Below are positions 23,763 through 32,540 of a stretch of 64,000 nt of DNA, in pieces. The translations under genes were made by a program, and so were the position numbers. The notes under the pieces were generated by a model. That model made no database searches. It was not told the DNA's origin and saw only the letters and a program-made list of their open reading frames with translations. Source of the DNA: Flavobacteriaceae bacterium (GTDB lineage: Bacteria; Bacteroidota; Bacteroidia; Flavobacteriales; Flavobacteriaceae); contig JAKISG010000006.1 in NCBI GenBank assembly GCA_021648755.1, forward strand, positions 1-64,000, written 5' to 3'. Positions within the stretch are counted from its first letter, which is position 1. Each line of letters starts with the position of its first letter.

Positions 23763-24893
23763 ATGAAACATCAAAAACATAAAAATTTATCTAAAAGAGA
23801 AAACGGTAATTTTGCGCCAAATGAAATTTCTGTTTTAGGCACAAAATGTTCAATTATTACTGATTTAGTACAAAAAATAGTAGAAAACATTAAAAAAAAA
23901 CATAAAATTGCCTATTTTGATGCTTCTCATAATTTTGAAAAAGAAACCCCAAGAGTAGATATTTTTACTTTTAATAAAAATGGATTTGTAGAAAAAACAG
24001 AAATTCAAAAGGATAATCCGTATCATTTAAAAATTGTATTTAATGCATACGATTTAGTTTTTATAAACGGGAATCACTACCAAGCGCAACAGCAAATATT
24101 AATTTTAGATAATGAAAAAGAAGCGTCAATTTTAAAACGATTAGAACAGTTAGATAATATTCAGTTTGTTATTAAATTAAATAAAAATTCTAATTTTTTT
24201 GACTTTTTAATAGAGAAATACCCTCATATTAAAAATTTAAAATGTTATGATTATAAGGATATTGAGTCCATTTCAAAACATACAGAAAATTTAATACAAC
24301 AAAAAACAGCTTCAATTAACGGGTTAATTCTTATTGGCGGAAAAAGTACCAGAATGGGAACTGACAAAAGTAAATTAGACTATCATGGTAAACCACAACG
24401 TAAATTTTTAGTTGATTTATTAAGTAATTCTATTTCTAAAAATAATATTTTTTACTCCGTTAGAGATGAAAATCAATTATATGAAAATCAAGTAATTACT
24501 GATAAATTTATAAACTTCGGTCCGTTTGGCGGTATTTGTTCTGCTTTTATACATAACCCAAACAAAGCATGGTTAGTTATTGCTACGGATTTACCTTTTA
24601 TTGATAAAAAAACAATTGATTTGTTACTAACTAAAAGAAATTCATCAAAAATAGCAACTACTTTTAAGGGTAAAAACAAAAAATTTCCAGAACCGTTAAT
24701 TACTATTTGGGAGCCTAGAGCATACCCAATATTACTTAATTATTTAGCACAAGGTTATTCTTGCCCTAGAAAAGTATTAATAAATAATGACGTAGAAGTC
24801 ATTAATATTAATGATGATTTAATAGAAAATGTAAATACCAAAGAAGCGTTTAATAATGTTAAAAAAACTAACATTAAAATTAAAAGAAATTAA
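23763..24893 (+). CDS. MobA-like nucleotidyltransferase with N-terminal MobB-like domain
   Basis: The C-terminal half (about residues 184-376) is a MobA-type NTP transferase. It has NGLILIGGKSTRMGTDKSKL as nucleotide-binding loop, FGPFGGICSA, LVIATDLPF with the metal-binding Asp, and PLITIWEPRAYPIL. MobA attaches GMP to molybdopterin. The N-terminal half (about 18-175) resembles Bacteroidota proteins distantly like MobB (VLGTKCSIITDLVQKI, AYFDASHNF), but no Walker A P-loop is visible. A role in molybdopterin guanine dinucleotide synthesis is likely, in line with moaA elsewhere in the window. The annotation could be the broader 'NTP transferase'. It precedes a cystathionine gamma-synthase gene that has its own promoter. 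Confidence 0.75.
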   Translation: MKHQKHKNLSKRENGNFAPNEISVLGTKCSIITDLVQKIVENIKKKHKIAYFDASHNFEKETPRVDIFTFNKNGFVEKTEIQKDNPYHLKIVFNAYDLVFINGNHYQAQQQILILDNEKEASILKRLEQLDNIQFVIKLNKNSNFFDFLIEKYPHIKNLKCYDYKDIESISKHTENLIQQKTASINGLILIGGKSTRMGTDKSKLDYHGKPQRKFLVDLLSNSISKNNIFYSVRDENQLYENQVITDKFINFGPFGGICSAFIHNPNKAWLVIATDLPFIDKKTIDLLLTKRNSSKIATTFKGKNKKFPEPLITIWEPRAYPILLNYLAQGYSCPRKVLINNDVEVININDDLIENVNTKEAFNNVKKTNIKIKRN

Positions 24894-24894
24894 T

Positions 24895-24902
24895 TAATTT
24901 TG
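24895..24902 (+). promoter_or_regulatory. promoter -7 box of the cystathionine gamma-synthase gene
   Basis: TAATTTTG overlaps the end of the gene upstream and lies 25 nt before the ATG at 24928. Confidence 0.45.
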
Positions 24903-24927
24903 CAACTGCAACTTTACAATCAAAAAA

Positions 24928-26073
24928 ATGAAATTTAACACAAAAGTAATACACGGCAACCAAAATCACGAACCAACAACAGGAGCAGTAATGGTTCCTA
25001 TTTTTCAAACTTCAACTTTTGCACAAAGCAGTCCAGGACAACATAAAGGGTATGAATATTCTAGAGCAGCAAACCCAACAAGAACCGCTTTAGAAAACGC
25101 TTTTGCTGCTATAGAAAACGGAACTCACGGTTTTGCTTTTGCCTCAGGTTTAGCAGCTACAGATTGTGTATTACGATTATTAAATCCAAACGATGAAATA
25201 ATTGCAGGTGATGATTTATATGGAGGAACATACAGAATGTTTACAAAACTTTTCAGTAAATACGGATTAAAATTTACTTTTGTTGATATGAACGACCCTG
25301 AAAATGTTAGAAAAGCAATCCGTGTAAATACAAAACTAATTTGGTTAGAAACACCAACAAACCCGTTGATGAAAATTGCAGATATTGCTGCAATTACAGC
25401 AATTGCTAAAGAAAATAATTTAATGAGTGTCGTTGATAATACGTTTGCAACGCCCTATTTACAAAAACCTTTAGATTTAGGAGCAGATATTGTTATGCAT
25501 TCTGCCACAAAATATTTAGGAGGACATTCAGATGTTATTATGGGAGCATTAATGGTAAAAGATAAAAAATTAGCCGAAGAAATTCATTTTATACAATTTG
25601 CAGGTGGCGGAATTGCTGGACCAATGGATTCTTTTTTAGCCTTAAGAGGAATAAAAACTTTAGCAATAAGAATGCAAAGACATTGTGAAAATGGTATGGC
25701 AGTTGCTAAATTTTTAGATAAACACCCAAAAGTAGAAACAGTTTATTATCCAGGATTAGAAAGTCACCCAAACTATAAAATTGCTAAAAAACAAATGAAA
25801 GACTTTGGCGGAATGGTTTCTTTTAGATTAAAAGATAAATCACAAAAAGCAACTTTTACGATGTTAGAAAATCTAAAGGTGTTTACACTTGCAGAATCAC
25901 TTGGAGGTGTAGAAAGTTTAGCAAATCACCCTGCAACTATGACACATGCTTCTATACCAGAACCAGAGCGTTTAAAATTAGGCATTACAGACTCGCTAAC
26001 AAGATTAAGTGTTGGTATTGAAGATATAAATGACTTAATTAGCGATTTAGAATGTGTTTTAGGGATGTTATAA
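24928..26073 (+). CDS. cystathionine gamma-synthase (PLP-dependent)
   Basis: This Cys/Met-metabolism PLP enzyme has 381 residues. It joins an activated homoserine to cysteine to give cystathionine, a step in methionine synthesis. Motifs include VPIFQTSTFAQ, YEYSRAANPTR, FASGLAAT, GDDLYGGTYR, WLETPTNPLM and SATKYLGGHSD with the Schiff-base Lys (about residue 195). ESLGGVESLANHPATMTHAS and LTRLSVGIED lie near the C-terminus. Closely related cystathionine beta-lyases and O-acetylhomoserine sulfhydrylases share these motifs, so substrate choice is inferred. The exonuclease gene follows after 32 nt. Confidence 0.88.
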   Translation: MKFNTKVIHGNQNHEPTTGAVMVPIFQTSTFAQSSPGQHKGYEYSRAANPTRTALENAFAAIENGTHGFAFASGLAATDCVLRLLNPNDEIIAGDDLYGGTYRMFTKLFSKYGLKFTFVDMNDPENVRKAIRVNTKLIWLETPTNPLMKIADIAAITAIAKENNLMSVVDNTFATPYLQKPLDLGADIVMHSATKYLGGHSDVIMGALMVKDKKLAEEIHFIQFAGGGIAGPMDSFLALRGIKTLAIRMQRHCENGMAVAKFLDKHPKVETVYYPGLESHPNYKIAKKQMKDFGGMVSFRLKDKSQKATFTMLENLKVFTLAESLGGVESLANHPATMTHASIPEPERLKLGITDSLTRLSVGIEDINDLISDLECVLGML

Positions 26074-26105
26074 ACCACTAGTTTTACAGGTAAAAAACAA
26101 TAAAA

Positions 26106-26822
26106 ATGTTACAGAAAATAAAACCAGAAAATATCTTGTTTTTAGATATTGAAACGGTACCTGAAAAAGAAAATTTTCAAGATCTTTCTAGTGAAACACA
26201 AGAATTATTTGCTAAAAAAACCCAATACCAGCGCAAAGAAGAATTTACACCAAAAGAATTTTATGAACGAGCAGGAATTTGGGCAGAATTTGGAAAAATA
26301 ATATGTATTTCTGTTGGGTTTTTTTCCTCGTTTGAAAAAAACAGAACATTTAGAATAAAATCTTATTTTGGTACTGATGAAAAACAGTTATTATTAGATT
26401 TTAAAAACATATTAGTGGCACATTTTTCAAAACCTAAAAACGTACTTTGTGCTCATAATGGTAAAGAATTTGATTTTCCGTATATAGCAAGAAGAATGAT
26501 AATCAACAGTATTTCTTTACCAGAAAAACTAAATTTATTTGGTAAAAAACCTTGGGAAGTGGCACATTTAGACACTTTAGAACTTTGGAAATTTGGAGAT
26601 TATAAACACTATACTTCGCTTAGTTTATTAACTAACATTTTAAACATTCCATCACCAAAAGATGATATTGACGGTAGCCAAGTTGCACATGTTTATTACC
26701 AAGAAAAAAATCTAAAACGCATTGTAAAATATTGTGAAAAAGACACGTTATCAGTTGCACAATTATTTTTAAGGTTTACCAACTTTGAACTATTATGTGA
26801 TAAGGAGGTCGTATTTATTTAA
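26106..26822 (+). CDS. predicted 3'-5' exonuclease, PolB-like DEDD family
   Basis: The 238-residue protein carries an RNase H-fold exonuclease of the type found as the PolB-like predicted exonuclease (DNA_pol_B_exo2). Exo I is FLDIETVPE (about residues 12-20). Exo II is LCAHNGKEFDFPYIARRM, and Exo III is around KRIVKYCEKDTLSVAQL, supplying the last acidic residues. The central insertion contains WAEFGKIICISVGF, typical of this subfamily. Proteins of this kind probably act in DNA repair, but the substrate is unknown. It is likely cotranscribed with the cystathionine gamma-synthase gene, with no obvious functional link. Confidence 0.82.
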   Translation: MLQKIKPENILFLDIETVPEKENFQDLSSETQELFAKKTQYQRKEEFTPKEFYERAGIWAEFGKIICISVGFFSSFEKNRTFRIKSYFGTDEKQLLLDFKNILVAHFSKPKNVLCAHNGKEFDFPYIARRMIINSISLPEKLNLFGKKPWEVAHLDTLELWKFGDYKHYTSLSLLTNILNIPSPKDDIDGSQVAHVYYQEKNLKRIVKYCEKDTLSVAQLFLRFTNFELLCDKEVVFI

Positions 26823-26912
26823 TTTTTTTAAAGACCCATCTTTTGTGACTAAAAAACAAACAAGTCTAATTTTTATTTATACTCTTGATTTTCATTGTTT
26901 CATGAGTAAAAA

Positions 26913-27773
26913 TTAACTTCTTATTGGTAAATTTTGAATTAAATCAATATATAAGTTTATTTGTTTTTTTAAATCTTTACGTTCATAAATAGCATCTAAA
27001 AATCCATGTTCTAAAACAAATTCTGATTTTTGAAACCCTTCTGGTAAATCTTTACCAGTTGTATCTTTAACAACTCTTGGTCCAGCAAAAGCAATTAAAG
27101 CATTTGGCTCAGCAATATTAATATCGCCTAGCATTGCAAATGATGCTGTTGTTCCTCCTGTTGTTGGGTCTGTACATAATGAAATGTATGGTATTTTAGC
27201 ATTTGCCAATTGTGCTAATTTTGCAGAAGTTTTTACCAATTGCATTAAAGATAATGATGCTTCCATCATTCTTGCGCCACCAGATTTTGAGATCATTAAA
27301 AAAGGTGTTTTTTTCTTAATAGAATAACTTATTGCTCTAGCAATTTTTTCACCAACAACAGATCCCATAGAGCCACCTATAAAACTAAAGTCCATTGCAG
27401 CAATAACTAAATCTTTGCCTAATGATTTACCTACTGCTGTTCTAACAGCATCTTTTAAATTTGTTTTTTCCTGGGCTTGTTTTAAACGCTCTTTGTATTT
27501 TTTTTTGTCTTCAAACTTAAGCGGATCTTTAGATGTTAAATTTTCATCGAGTTCCTTAAATTTATTAGCATCAAAAAAGATTTCAAAATATTGTTTTGAG
27601 CCAATTCTTACATGGTAACCGTCTTCTTGACTAACATATAAATTATCTTTTAATTCGTTTGATTCTATTATTTTTCCACTTGGTGTTTTATACCAAAGCC
27701 CTTTTGGAACATCTTTTTTTTCTTCGGTAGGGGTACTTATTCCCTTTTTTTTTCTTTTAAACCAACTACTCAT
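26913..27773 (-). CDS. accD: acetyl-CoA carboxylase carboxyltransferase beta subunit, zinc-ribbon cysteines absent
   Basis: AccD with AccA transfers CO2 from carboxybiotin to acetyl-CoA, giving malonyl-CoA for fatty acid synthesis. The 286-residue protein contains the crotonase-fold core: MDFSFIGGSMGSVVGEKI, SKSGGARMMEA, CTDPTTGGTTASFAMLGDI and FAGPRVV. The N-terminal region lines up with the usual zinc ribbon. However, the CPxxC...CPxC positions read KTPSGK and VSQEDGYH, so none of the four zinc-binding cysteines remains. From memory this holds for other Flavobacteria too. It lies 35 nt after fbaA and probably shares its promoter. Confidence 0.93.
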   Translation of the reverse strand: MSSWFKRKKKGISTPTEEKKDVPKGLWYKTPSGKIIESNELKDNLYVSQEDGYHVRIGSKQYFEIFFDANKFKELDENLTSKDPLKFEDKKKYKERLKQAQEKTNLKDAVRTAVGKSLGKDLVIAAMDFSFIGGSMGSVVGEKIARAISYSIKKKTPFLMISKSGGARMMEASLSLMQLVKTSAKLAQLANAKIPYISLCTDPTTGGTTASFAMLGDINIAEPNALIAFAGPRVVKDTTGKDLPEGFQKSEFVLEHGFLDAIYERKDLKKQINLYIDLIQNLPIRS

Positions 27774-27808
27774 ATTTATTTAATTGTTTATTTTTTAATT
27801 GCTTAATA

Positions 27809-28876
27809 CTAAAGAACATCTATACAATTTAGATCTTCAAAAGCTTGTTTTAATCTATTTTTAAAAGATTCTTCTCCAAAACGAAGCCATTTTCTGGGGT
27901 CATAATATTTTTTATTTGGTAAATCATCTCCGTCAGGATTACCTATTTGACCTTTTAAATAATCTTGATTATCATTAAAATAATCACGAACTCCTTTCAT
28001 AAATGCATATTGTAAATCGGTATCAATATTCATTTTTATTACACCATAACTTATTGCTTCTTTAATTTCTTGAGGTGTTGAACCTGAACCGCCGTGAAAA
28101 ACAAAATCTACGGGGTTTTTTTGAGTATTAAATTTAGTTTCAATATATTTTTGTGAATTGTCTAATATTTTCGGTGTTAATTTTACATTACCAGGCCTGT
28201 AAACGCCATGTACATTTCCGAAAGATGCTGCAATTGTAAAACGGTTACTTATTTTTTTTAATTCTTCATAGGCATAAGCAACCTCTCTCGGCTGTGTATA
28301 TAATTTTGAAATATCAATATCTGTATTATCAACACCATCTTCTTCTCCTCCAGTAATGCCCAATTCTATTTCTAGAGTCATACCTATTTTATCCATTCTT
28401 TCTAAATACCGTTTACAAATTTCAATATTTTCTTCTATGGGTTCTTCTGATAAATCAATCATATGCGAACTATATAGCGGCACACCATTTTTTTTATAAA
28501 ATCGCTCTCCGGCATCTAATAAACCATCAATCCAAGGTAATAATTTTTTTGCACAATGATCTGTATGTAAAATTACAGGCACACCATATTCTTTGGCTAA
28601 TAGATGCACGTGTTTGGCTCCTACAATGCTTCCTGCAATTACTGCTTTTTGGTTTTCATTCGCTAAACTTTTACCAGCATTAAAATAACCTCCACCATTT
28701 GAAAACTGGATGATAACAGGCGCATTAACTAATCTTGCAGTTTCTAAAACTGCATTTATGGTGTTATTACCTATTACATTTGCAGCAGGTAAAGCAAATT
28801 TTTTTGCTTTTGCTAACTTAAATATTTCTTGAACGGCATCTCCGCTCACTACTCCTGCCTTTATAGTATGTTTCAT
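27809..28876 (-). CDS. fbaA: class II fructose-bisphosphate aldolase
   Basis: The zinc-dependent aldolase cleaves or forms fructose 1,6-bisphosphate in glycolysis and gluconeogenesis. The 355-residue protein has HTDHCAKK with the catalytic Asp and the first zinc-ligand His. It also has LEIELGITGGEEDGVDN, ASFGNVHGVY (zinc-ligand His), VFHGGSGSTPQEI (zinc ligand and phosphate loop) and KMNIDTDLQYAF. The length and the two-domain class IIA pattern match the Escherichia coli enzyme type. A TATTTTTG promoter box lies at 28899-28906. accD follows downstream. Confidence 0.95.
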   Translation of the reverse strand: MKHTIKAGVVSGDAVQEIFKLAKAKKFALPAANVIGNNTINAVLETARLVNAPVIIQFSNGGGYFNAGKSLANENQKAVIAGSIVGAKHVHLLAKEYGVPVILHTDHCAKKLLPWIDGLLDAGERFYKKNGVPLYSSHMIDLSEEPIEENIEICKRYLERMDKIGMTLEIELGITGGEEDGVDNTDIDISKLYTQPREVAYAYEELKKISNRFTIAASFGNVHGVYRPGNVKLTPKILDNSQKYIETKFNTQKNPVDFVFHGGSGSTPQEIKEAISYGVIKMNIDTDLQYAFMKGVRDYFNDNQDYLKGQIGNPDGDDLPNKKYYDPRKWLRFGEESFKNRLKQAFEDLNCIDVL

Positions 28877-28898
28877 TATTAGTTTTAATTAAAGATTA

Positions 28899-28906
28899 CA
28901 AAAATA
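28899..28906 (-). promoter_or_regulatory. promoter -7 box of fbaA-accD
   Basis: The minus strand reads TATTTTTG, 22 nt before the fbaA ATG. A 16-bp palindrome (28931-28946, GAATTTTTAAAAATTC) sits 24 bp further upstream and could be an operator. Confidence 0.5.
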
Positions 28907-28930
28907 AGAAAAAGAAATACGAATTAATGC

Positions 28931-28946
28931 GAATTTTTAAAAATTC
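28931..28946. repeat. perfect 16-bp palindrome upstream of fbaA
   Basis: GAATTTTTAAAAATTC is a perfect palindrome located where a regulator overlapping the -33 region of fbaA would bind. AT-richness makes chance occurrence possible. Confidence 0.35.
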
Positions 28947-29179
28947 ATATAGTTTTATTTGGTATAATTCTATTTTAACTTTATTTTTTTTTGATAAAAT
29001 AAGGTTCTTGTTTTATATTTGGATCGATAAATATTTTTAACTAAGACAGTCAGTAAATAAATACTTGTTTGTGACCTAATCCCTAGAATACTTTTTACAA
29101 GTTCGTAATTTGTTTTTAAATTTACATTGGCGTTAATTATCTTGTCTATTTCTTTTTCATCTTAAGAAGTAAGTTCTTT

Positions 29180-29326
29180 TTAAACTATTTATTAAGACGA
29201 GAATTAAAAGTTAAAACACCTTATGATGCAGTCAAAAAATGGTATGAATTGGACGAAAAAATATTTAAAACAAATCCAACAGATTTTAAAAATAAAATAT
29301 TAACTTTGAAAAACTTAACAGGTTGA
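29180..29326 (+). pseudogene. C-terminal remnant of an IS481/IS3-type transposase
   Basis: An open frame without a start codon ends at a TGA (29324-29326). It contains LNYLLRRELKVKTPYDAVKK, then WYELDEKIFKTNPTDFKNKI. This 'K.PYD...KWYEL.p.iFK..P..FK.ki' ending is typical of the integrase-core transposases of the IS481/IS3 group. The catalytic DDE part is gone. Just after it, two similar segments (AACTTAACAGGTT at 29312-29324 and AACTTAACAAGTT at 29349-29361) repeat directly and may be traces of the element's end. The rest of the 28877-29371 gap shows only the fbaA promoter region and no gene. Confidence 0.6.
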
Positions 29327-29371
29327 AAAAGAACAACAACCTTTTGAAACTTAACAAGTTAGAATTAAAGA

Positions 29372-29836
29372 ATGAATAAAAAAAAATTTCAAATTGACGG
29401 CATAGATAAAATTATACTAAAACATTTAGTACAAGACGCAAGAACACCAATATTAAAAATAGCAAGAGATGTTGGTGTATCTGGAGCTGCAATTCATCAA
29501 CGCTTACGTAAATTAGAAGCAAGCGGTTTAATTGCAGGTTCAAAGTTTGTTTTAAACCCTAAAATTTTAGGTTACAAATCATTAGCTTTTGTGGGTATAT
29601 TTTTAGATGTTTCAATACAATACAAAGAAGCAATAAAACGCTTAAAAGAAATAGACGAAGTCATAGAAAGTCATTACACAACAGGTAATTATGCAATTTT
29701 TATAAAAATTTTATGTAGAGATAATGAGCATTTAATGCAAGTTTTAAATCATAAAATTCAAAAAATAAATGGCGTTGCACGTACCGAAACCTTTATTTCT
29801 TTAGATCAACAAATTGATAGACAAGTTAAAATTTAA
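29372..29836 (+). CDS. Lrp/AsnC family transcriptional regulator
   Basis: The 154-residue protein has an N-terminal winged helix (IDKIILKHLVQDARTPILKI, then VSGAAIHQRLRKLEASGLI) and a C-terminal RAM/ligand-binding domain (GYKSLAFVGIFLD, HYTTGNYAIFIKILCRDNEH). A short basic leader (NKKKFQ) precedes the HTH. Such regulators respond to amino acids or related metabolites and often control nearby genes. Here the neighbours are a transposase remnant and atpD, so no target is suggested. It is probably monocistronic. Confidence 0.92.
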   Translation: MNKKKFQIDGIDKIILKHLVQDARTPILKIARDVGVSGAAIHQRLRKLEASGLIAGSKFVLNPKILGYKSLAFVGIFLDVSIQYKEAIKRLKEIDEVIESHYTTGNYAIFIKILCRDNEHLMQVLNHKIQKINGVARTETFISLDQQIDRQVKI

Positions 29837-29965
29837 TAAGATTATTTACTCGTTAAAATTAAACTTTGCATCTTGTGACAGTAAAGCTTCTTTTACCTTT
29901 TACTCGACAATGATTTTTTATAGTTTTTTCTCAAAAAAAATTTTTAATTATTAATAAAATATACC

Positions 29966-29973
29966 TAAATTTG
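29966..29973 (+). promoter_or_regulatory. promoter -7 box of atpD-atpC
   Basis: TAAATTTG matches TAnnTTTG and lies about 60 nt before the atpD ATG. Confidence 0.5.
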
Positions 29974-30033
29974 CACCTTGAAAATTAGAATAAGAATCTT
30001 TGATTTTCTTTCATTTAATTTAAACGACAAAAA

Positions 30034-31542
30034 ATGACAAAAGCAGTTGGTAAAATTTCTCAAATTATTGGTCCCGTAGTTGATGTTGAGTTTACATCAG
30101 GAGCAGAACTTCCAAGAATTTATGATGCACTAGAAATAACTAAGAAAGACGGTACAATTATCGTGCTAGAAGTACAACAGCATATAGGTGAAGATACAGT
30201 TAAAACAATTGCAATGGACTCTACTGATGGTATCAGTAGAGGGCATGAAGTGGTTGCAACAGGTAACCCAATTAAAATACCAATTGGAGATGCTATTTAC
30301 GGTCGTTTGTTTAATGTAAATGGAGACCCTATTGATGGTTTAAAAGCATTACCAAAAGATGGTAAAAATGGTTTACCAATTCATAGACAACCTCCAAAAT
30401 TTGAAGATTTATCAACGGCAACTGAAGTTTTATTTACAGGTATTAAAGTAATTGATTTGATTGAGCCATATGCAAAAGGAGGTAAGATTGGATTATTTGG
30501 TGGTGCAGGAGTTGGTAAAACAGTATTAATTCAAGAATTAATCAATAATATAGCTAAAGGACATGGAGGTTTATCTGTATTTGCAGGAGTTGGTGAAAGA
30601 ACTCGTGAAGGTAATGATTTACTACGTGAAATGTTAGAATCAGGTATTATAAAATACGGTGAAGAATTTGACAAATCTATGGAAGAAGGAGGATGGGATT
30701 TAGATAAAGTTGATATGTCTGCTTTAAAAGAATCTAAACTTACTTTCGTATTTGGTCAAATGAACGAACCACCAGGAGCAAGAGCAAGAGTTGCATTATC
30801 TGGTTTAGCAATTGCTGAATATTTTAGAGATGGCGCAGGTGATGGTCAAGGAAAAGACATCTTATTTTTTATTGACAATATTTTTAGGTTTACACAGGCA
30901 GGTTCTGAGGTATCTGCATTATTAGGACGTATGCCCTCAGCAGTAGGCTACCAACCTACATTAGCCACCGAAATGGGGACAATGCAAGAACGTATTACTT
31001 CTACAAAAACAGGTTCTATTACATCTGTACAAGCAGTATATGTGCCTGCAGATGATTTAACAGATCCAGCACCAGCAACAACCTTTGCACATCTAGATGC
31101 AACAACAGTACTATCTCGTAAAATTGCAGAATTAGGAATTTATCCTGCCGTTGACCCGTTAGATTCTACTTCAAGAATTTTAAATAGAGAAATTTTAGGT
31201 GATGAGCATTATGATACAGCACAAAAAGTAAAAGAGACTTTACAAAAATATAAAGAATTACAAGATATTATTGCGATTCTTGGTATGGAAGAATTATCTG
31301 AAGAAGATAAATTGATTGTACACAGAGCAAGACGAGTACAACGTTTCTTATCACAACCATTTCATGTTGCAGAACAATTTACAGGTATTCCAGGAGTTTT
31401 AGTAGATATCAAAGACACAATTAAAGGGTTTAATATGATTATGGATGGTGAATTAGATAAATACCCAGAAGCAGCATTTAATCTTAGAGGCTCTATACAA
31501 GATGCTATCGACGCAGGAGAAAAAATGTTAGCGGAAGTATAG
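30034..31542 (+). CDS. atpD: F0F1 ATP synthase subunit beta
   Basis: The catalytic beta subunit of the F1 head. The 502-residue protein has the P-loop GGAGVGKTVL, the arginine/glutamate segment GVGERTREGNDL, Walker B ILFFIDNIFRFTQAGSEVSALLGR and SAVGYQP, with the DELSEED-equivalent written as MEELSEEDK near residue 414. A Bacteroidota-type insertion (ESGIIKYGEEFDKSMEEGGWDLDKVD, shown here only by position around residues 205-233) distinguishes it from proteobacterial enzymes. It is followed after 58 nt by atpC. The other ATP synthase genes are elsewhere, as usual for Bacteroidota where atpDC forms its own unit. Confidence 0.98.
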   Translation: MTKAVGKISQIIGPVVDVEFTSGAELPRIYDALEITKKDGTIIVLEVQQHIGEDTVKTIAMDSTDGISRGHEVVATGNPIKIPIGDAIYGRLFNVNGDPIDGLKALPKDGKNGLPIHRQPPKFEDLSTATEVLFTGIKVIDLIEPYAKGGKIGLFGGAGVGKTVLIQELINNIAKGHGGLSVFAGVGERTREGNDLLREMLESGIIKYGEEFDKSMEEGGWDLDKVDMSALKESKLTFVFGQMNEPPGARARVALSGLAIAEYFRDGAGDGQGKDILFFIDNIFRFTQAGSEVSALLGRMPSAVGYQPTLATEMGTMQERITSTKTGSITSVQAVYVPADDLTDPAPATTFAHLDATTVLSRKIAELGIYPAVDPLDSTSRILNREILGDEHYDTAQKVKETLQKYKELQDIIAILGMEELSEEDKLIVHRARRVQRFLSQPFHVAEQFTGIPGVLVDIKDTIKGFNMIMDGELDKYPEAAFNLRGSIQDAIDAGEKMLAEV

Positions 31543-31600
31543 TAATTGTTTACTCAATACGGCAAACTGAATACTACACAAACACCGAAAACTAAACAAT

Positions 31601-31879
31601 ATGCAATTAGAAATAGTATCACCAGAAGCAATATTATTACAAGCAGAAGTAACATCCGTTTACGTACCAGGAATTAACGGTAATTTCGAAATGTTAAATA
31701 ATCACGCACCAATTGTATCTTTATTAAAAAAAGGAATCGTTAAAATAAAAGGCACTATTAAAATTGATGAAGCATTTCAAGATAAATTCACTAAAGTTGA
31801 TGCAAATTATACACATTTAGAAATTAAATCTGGAACTATAGAAATGAGTGAAAATAAAGTCATTATTTTGATAGATTAA
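31601..31879 (+). CDS. atpC: F0F1 ATP synthase subunit epsilon (short form)
   Basis: The epsilon subunit belongs to the central stalk and links rotation to catalysis. The 92-residue protein consists of the N-terminal beta sandwich only (LEIVSPEAILLQAEVTSVYV, GNFEMLNNHAPIVSLLKKG). The C-terminal helical hairpin that inhibits hydrolysis in longer epsilons is missing. This short form is common in Bacteroidota. It is cotranscribed with atpD. Confidence 0.93.
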   Translation: MQLEIVSPEAILLQAEVTSVYVPGINGNFEMLNNHAPIVSLLKKGIVKIKGTIKIDEAFQDKFTKVDANYTHLEIKSGTIEMSENKVIILID

Positions 31880-31930
31880 TCAAGATAAACTCATTTCTTC
31901 TAGAACCTTTAATTTAACTTATTAAGCCTA

Positions 31931-32497
31931 ATGATTCAGATAGGTAAAACCATAGTTTCAGAAGAGATTATTAAAAAAGAATTTATTTGTAACCTTTCGA
32001 GATGTAAAGGACAATGTTGCATTGATGGTGATGCAGGAGCACCCTTAGAAGAAAAAGAGTTACAAATAATGCGCGATATTTACCCAAAAGTAAAACCATT
32101 TATGCGCGCATTAGGTATTACAGAAGTTGAAAAAAAAGGCACTTATACAACCAATGAAGAGGGCAAACACGAAACTACTTTAATAAATGATGCAGATTGT
32201 GTCTATGTAATTTATGATGATAAAACGGTAGCATTTTGTGCTATTGAAGCAGCTTACAACCAAGGAAAAATAACATTTAAAAAACCCATCTCTTGCCATT
32301 TATACCCTGTGCGAGTTCAAGATTATTCCGAATTTTCTGCAGTAAACTATAACGAACGGTCTATTTGCGATGATGCCTGTTCTTTAGGAGTAGAATTACA
32401 AGTGCCTATTTACAAGTTTGTAAGGCAAGCATTGGTTCTAAAATTTGGACAAAACTGGTATCAAGAATTAGAACTGGCTGCTAAAAATTTGCAATAG
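31931..32497 (+). CDS. DUF3109 family cysteine-rich protein
   Basis: The 188-residue protein has a cluster of cysteines near the N-terminus (FICNLSRCKGQCCIDGDAGA) and further ones in DADCVYVI, FCAIE, ISCHLYPVR and SICDDACSLG. Together they are able to bind a metal centre, in the manner of YkgJ/DUF3109 proteins. PLEEKE follows the first cluster. The family occurs in nearly all Bacteroidota. Its function is not established, and iron-sulfur or zinc binding is inferred from the cysteines. It follows atpC by 51 nt and could be part of its transcript. Confidence 0.85.
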   Translation: MIQIGKTIVSEEIIKKEFICNLSRCKGQCCIDGDAGAPLEEKELQIMRDIYPKVKPFMRALGITEVEKKGTYTTNEEGKHETTLINDADCVYVIYDDKTVAFCAIEAAYNQGKITFKKPISCHLYPVRVQDYSEFSAVNYNERSICDDACSLGVELQVPIYKFVRQALVLKFGQNWYQELELAAKNLQ

Positions 32498-32540
32498 ACT
32501 TACAAGTAATGAAATTTACTGAAAAGAATAATTTTATTAT

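Noticed and set aside
24894..24927. SAM or cobalamin riboswitch before the cystathionine gamma-synthase gene
   Set aside because: The gap is only 34 bp and contains the promoter box.
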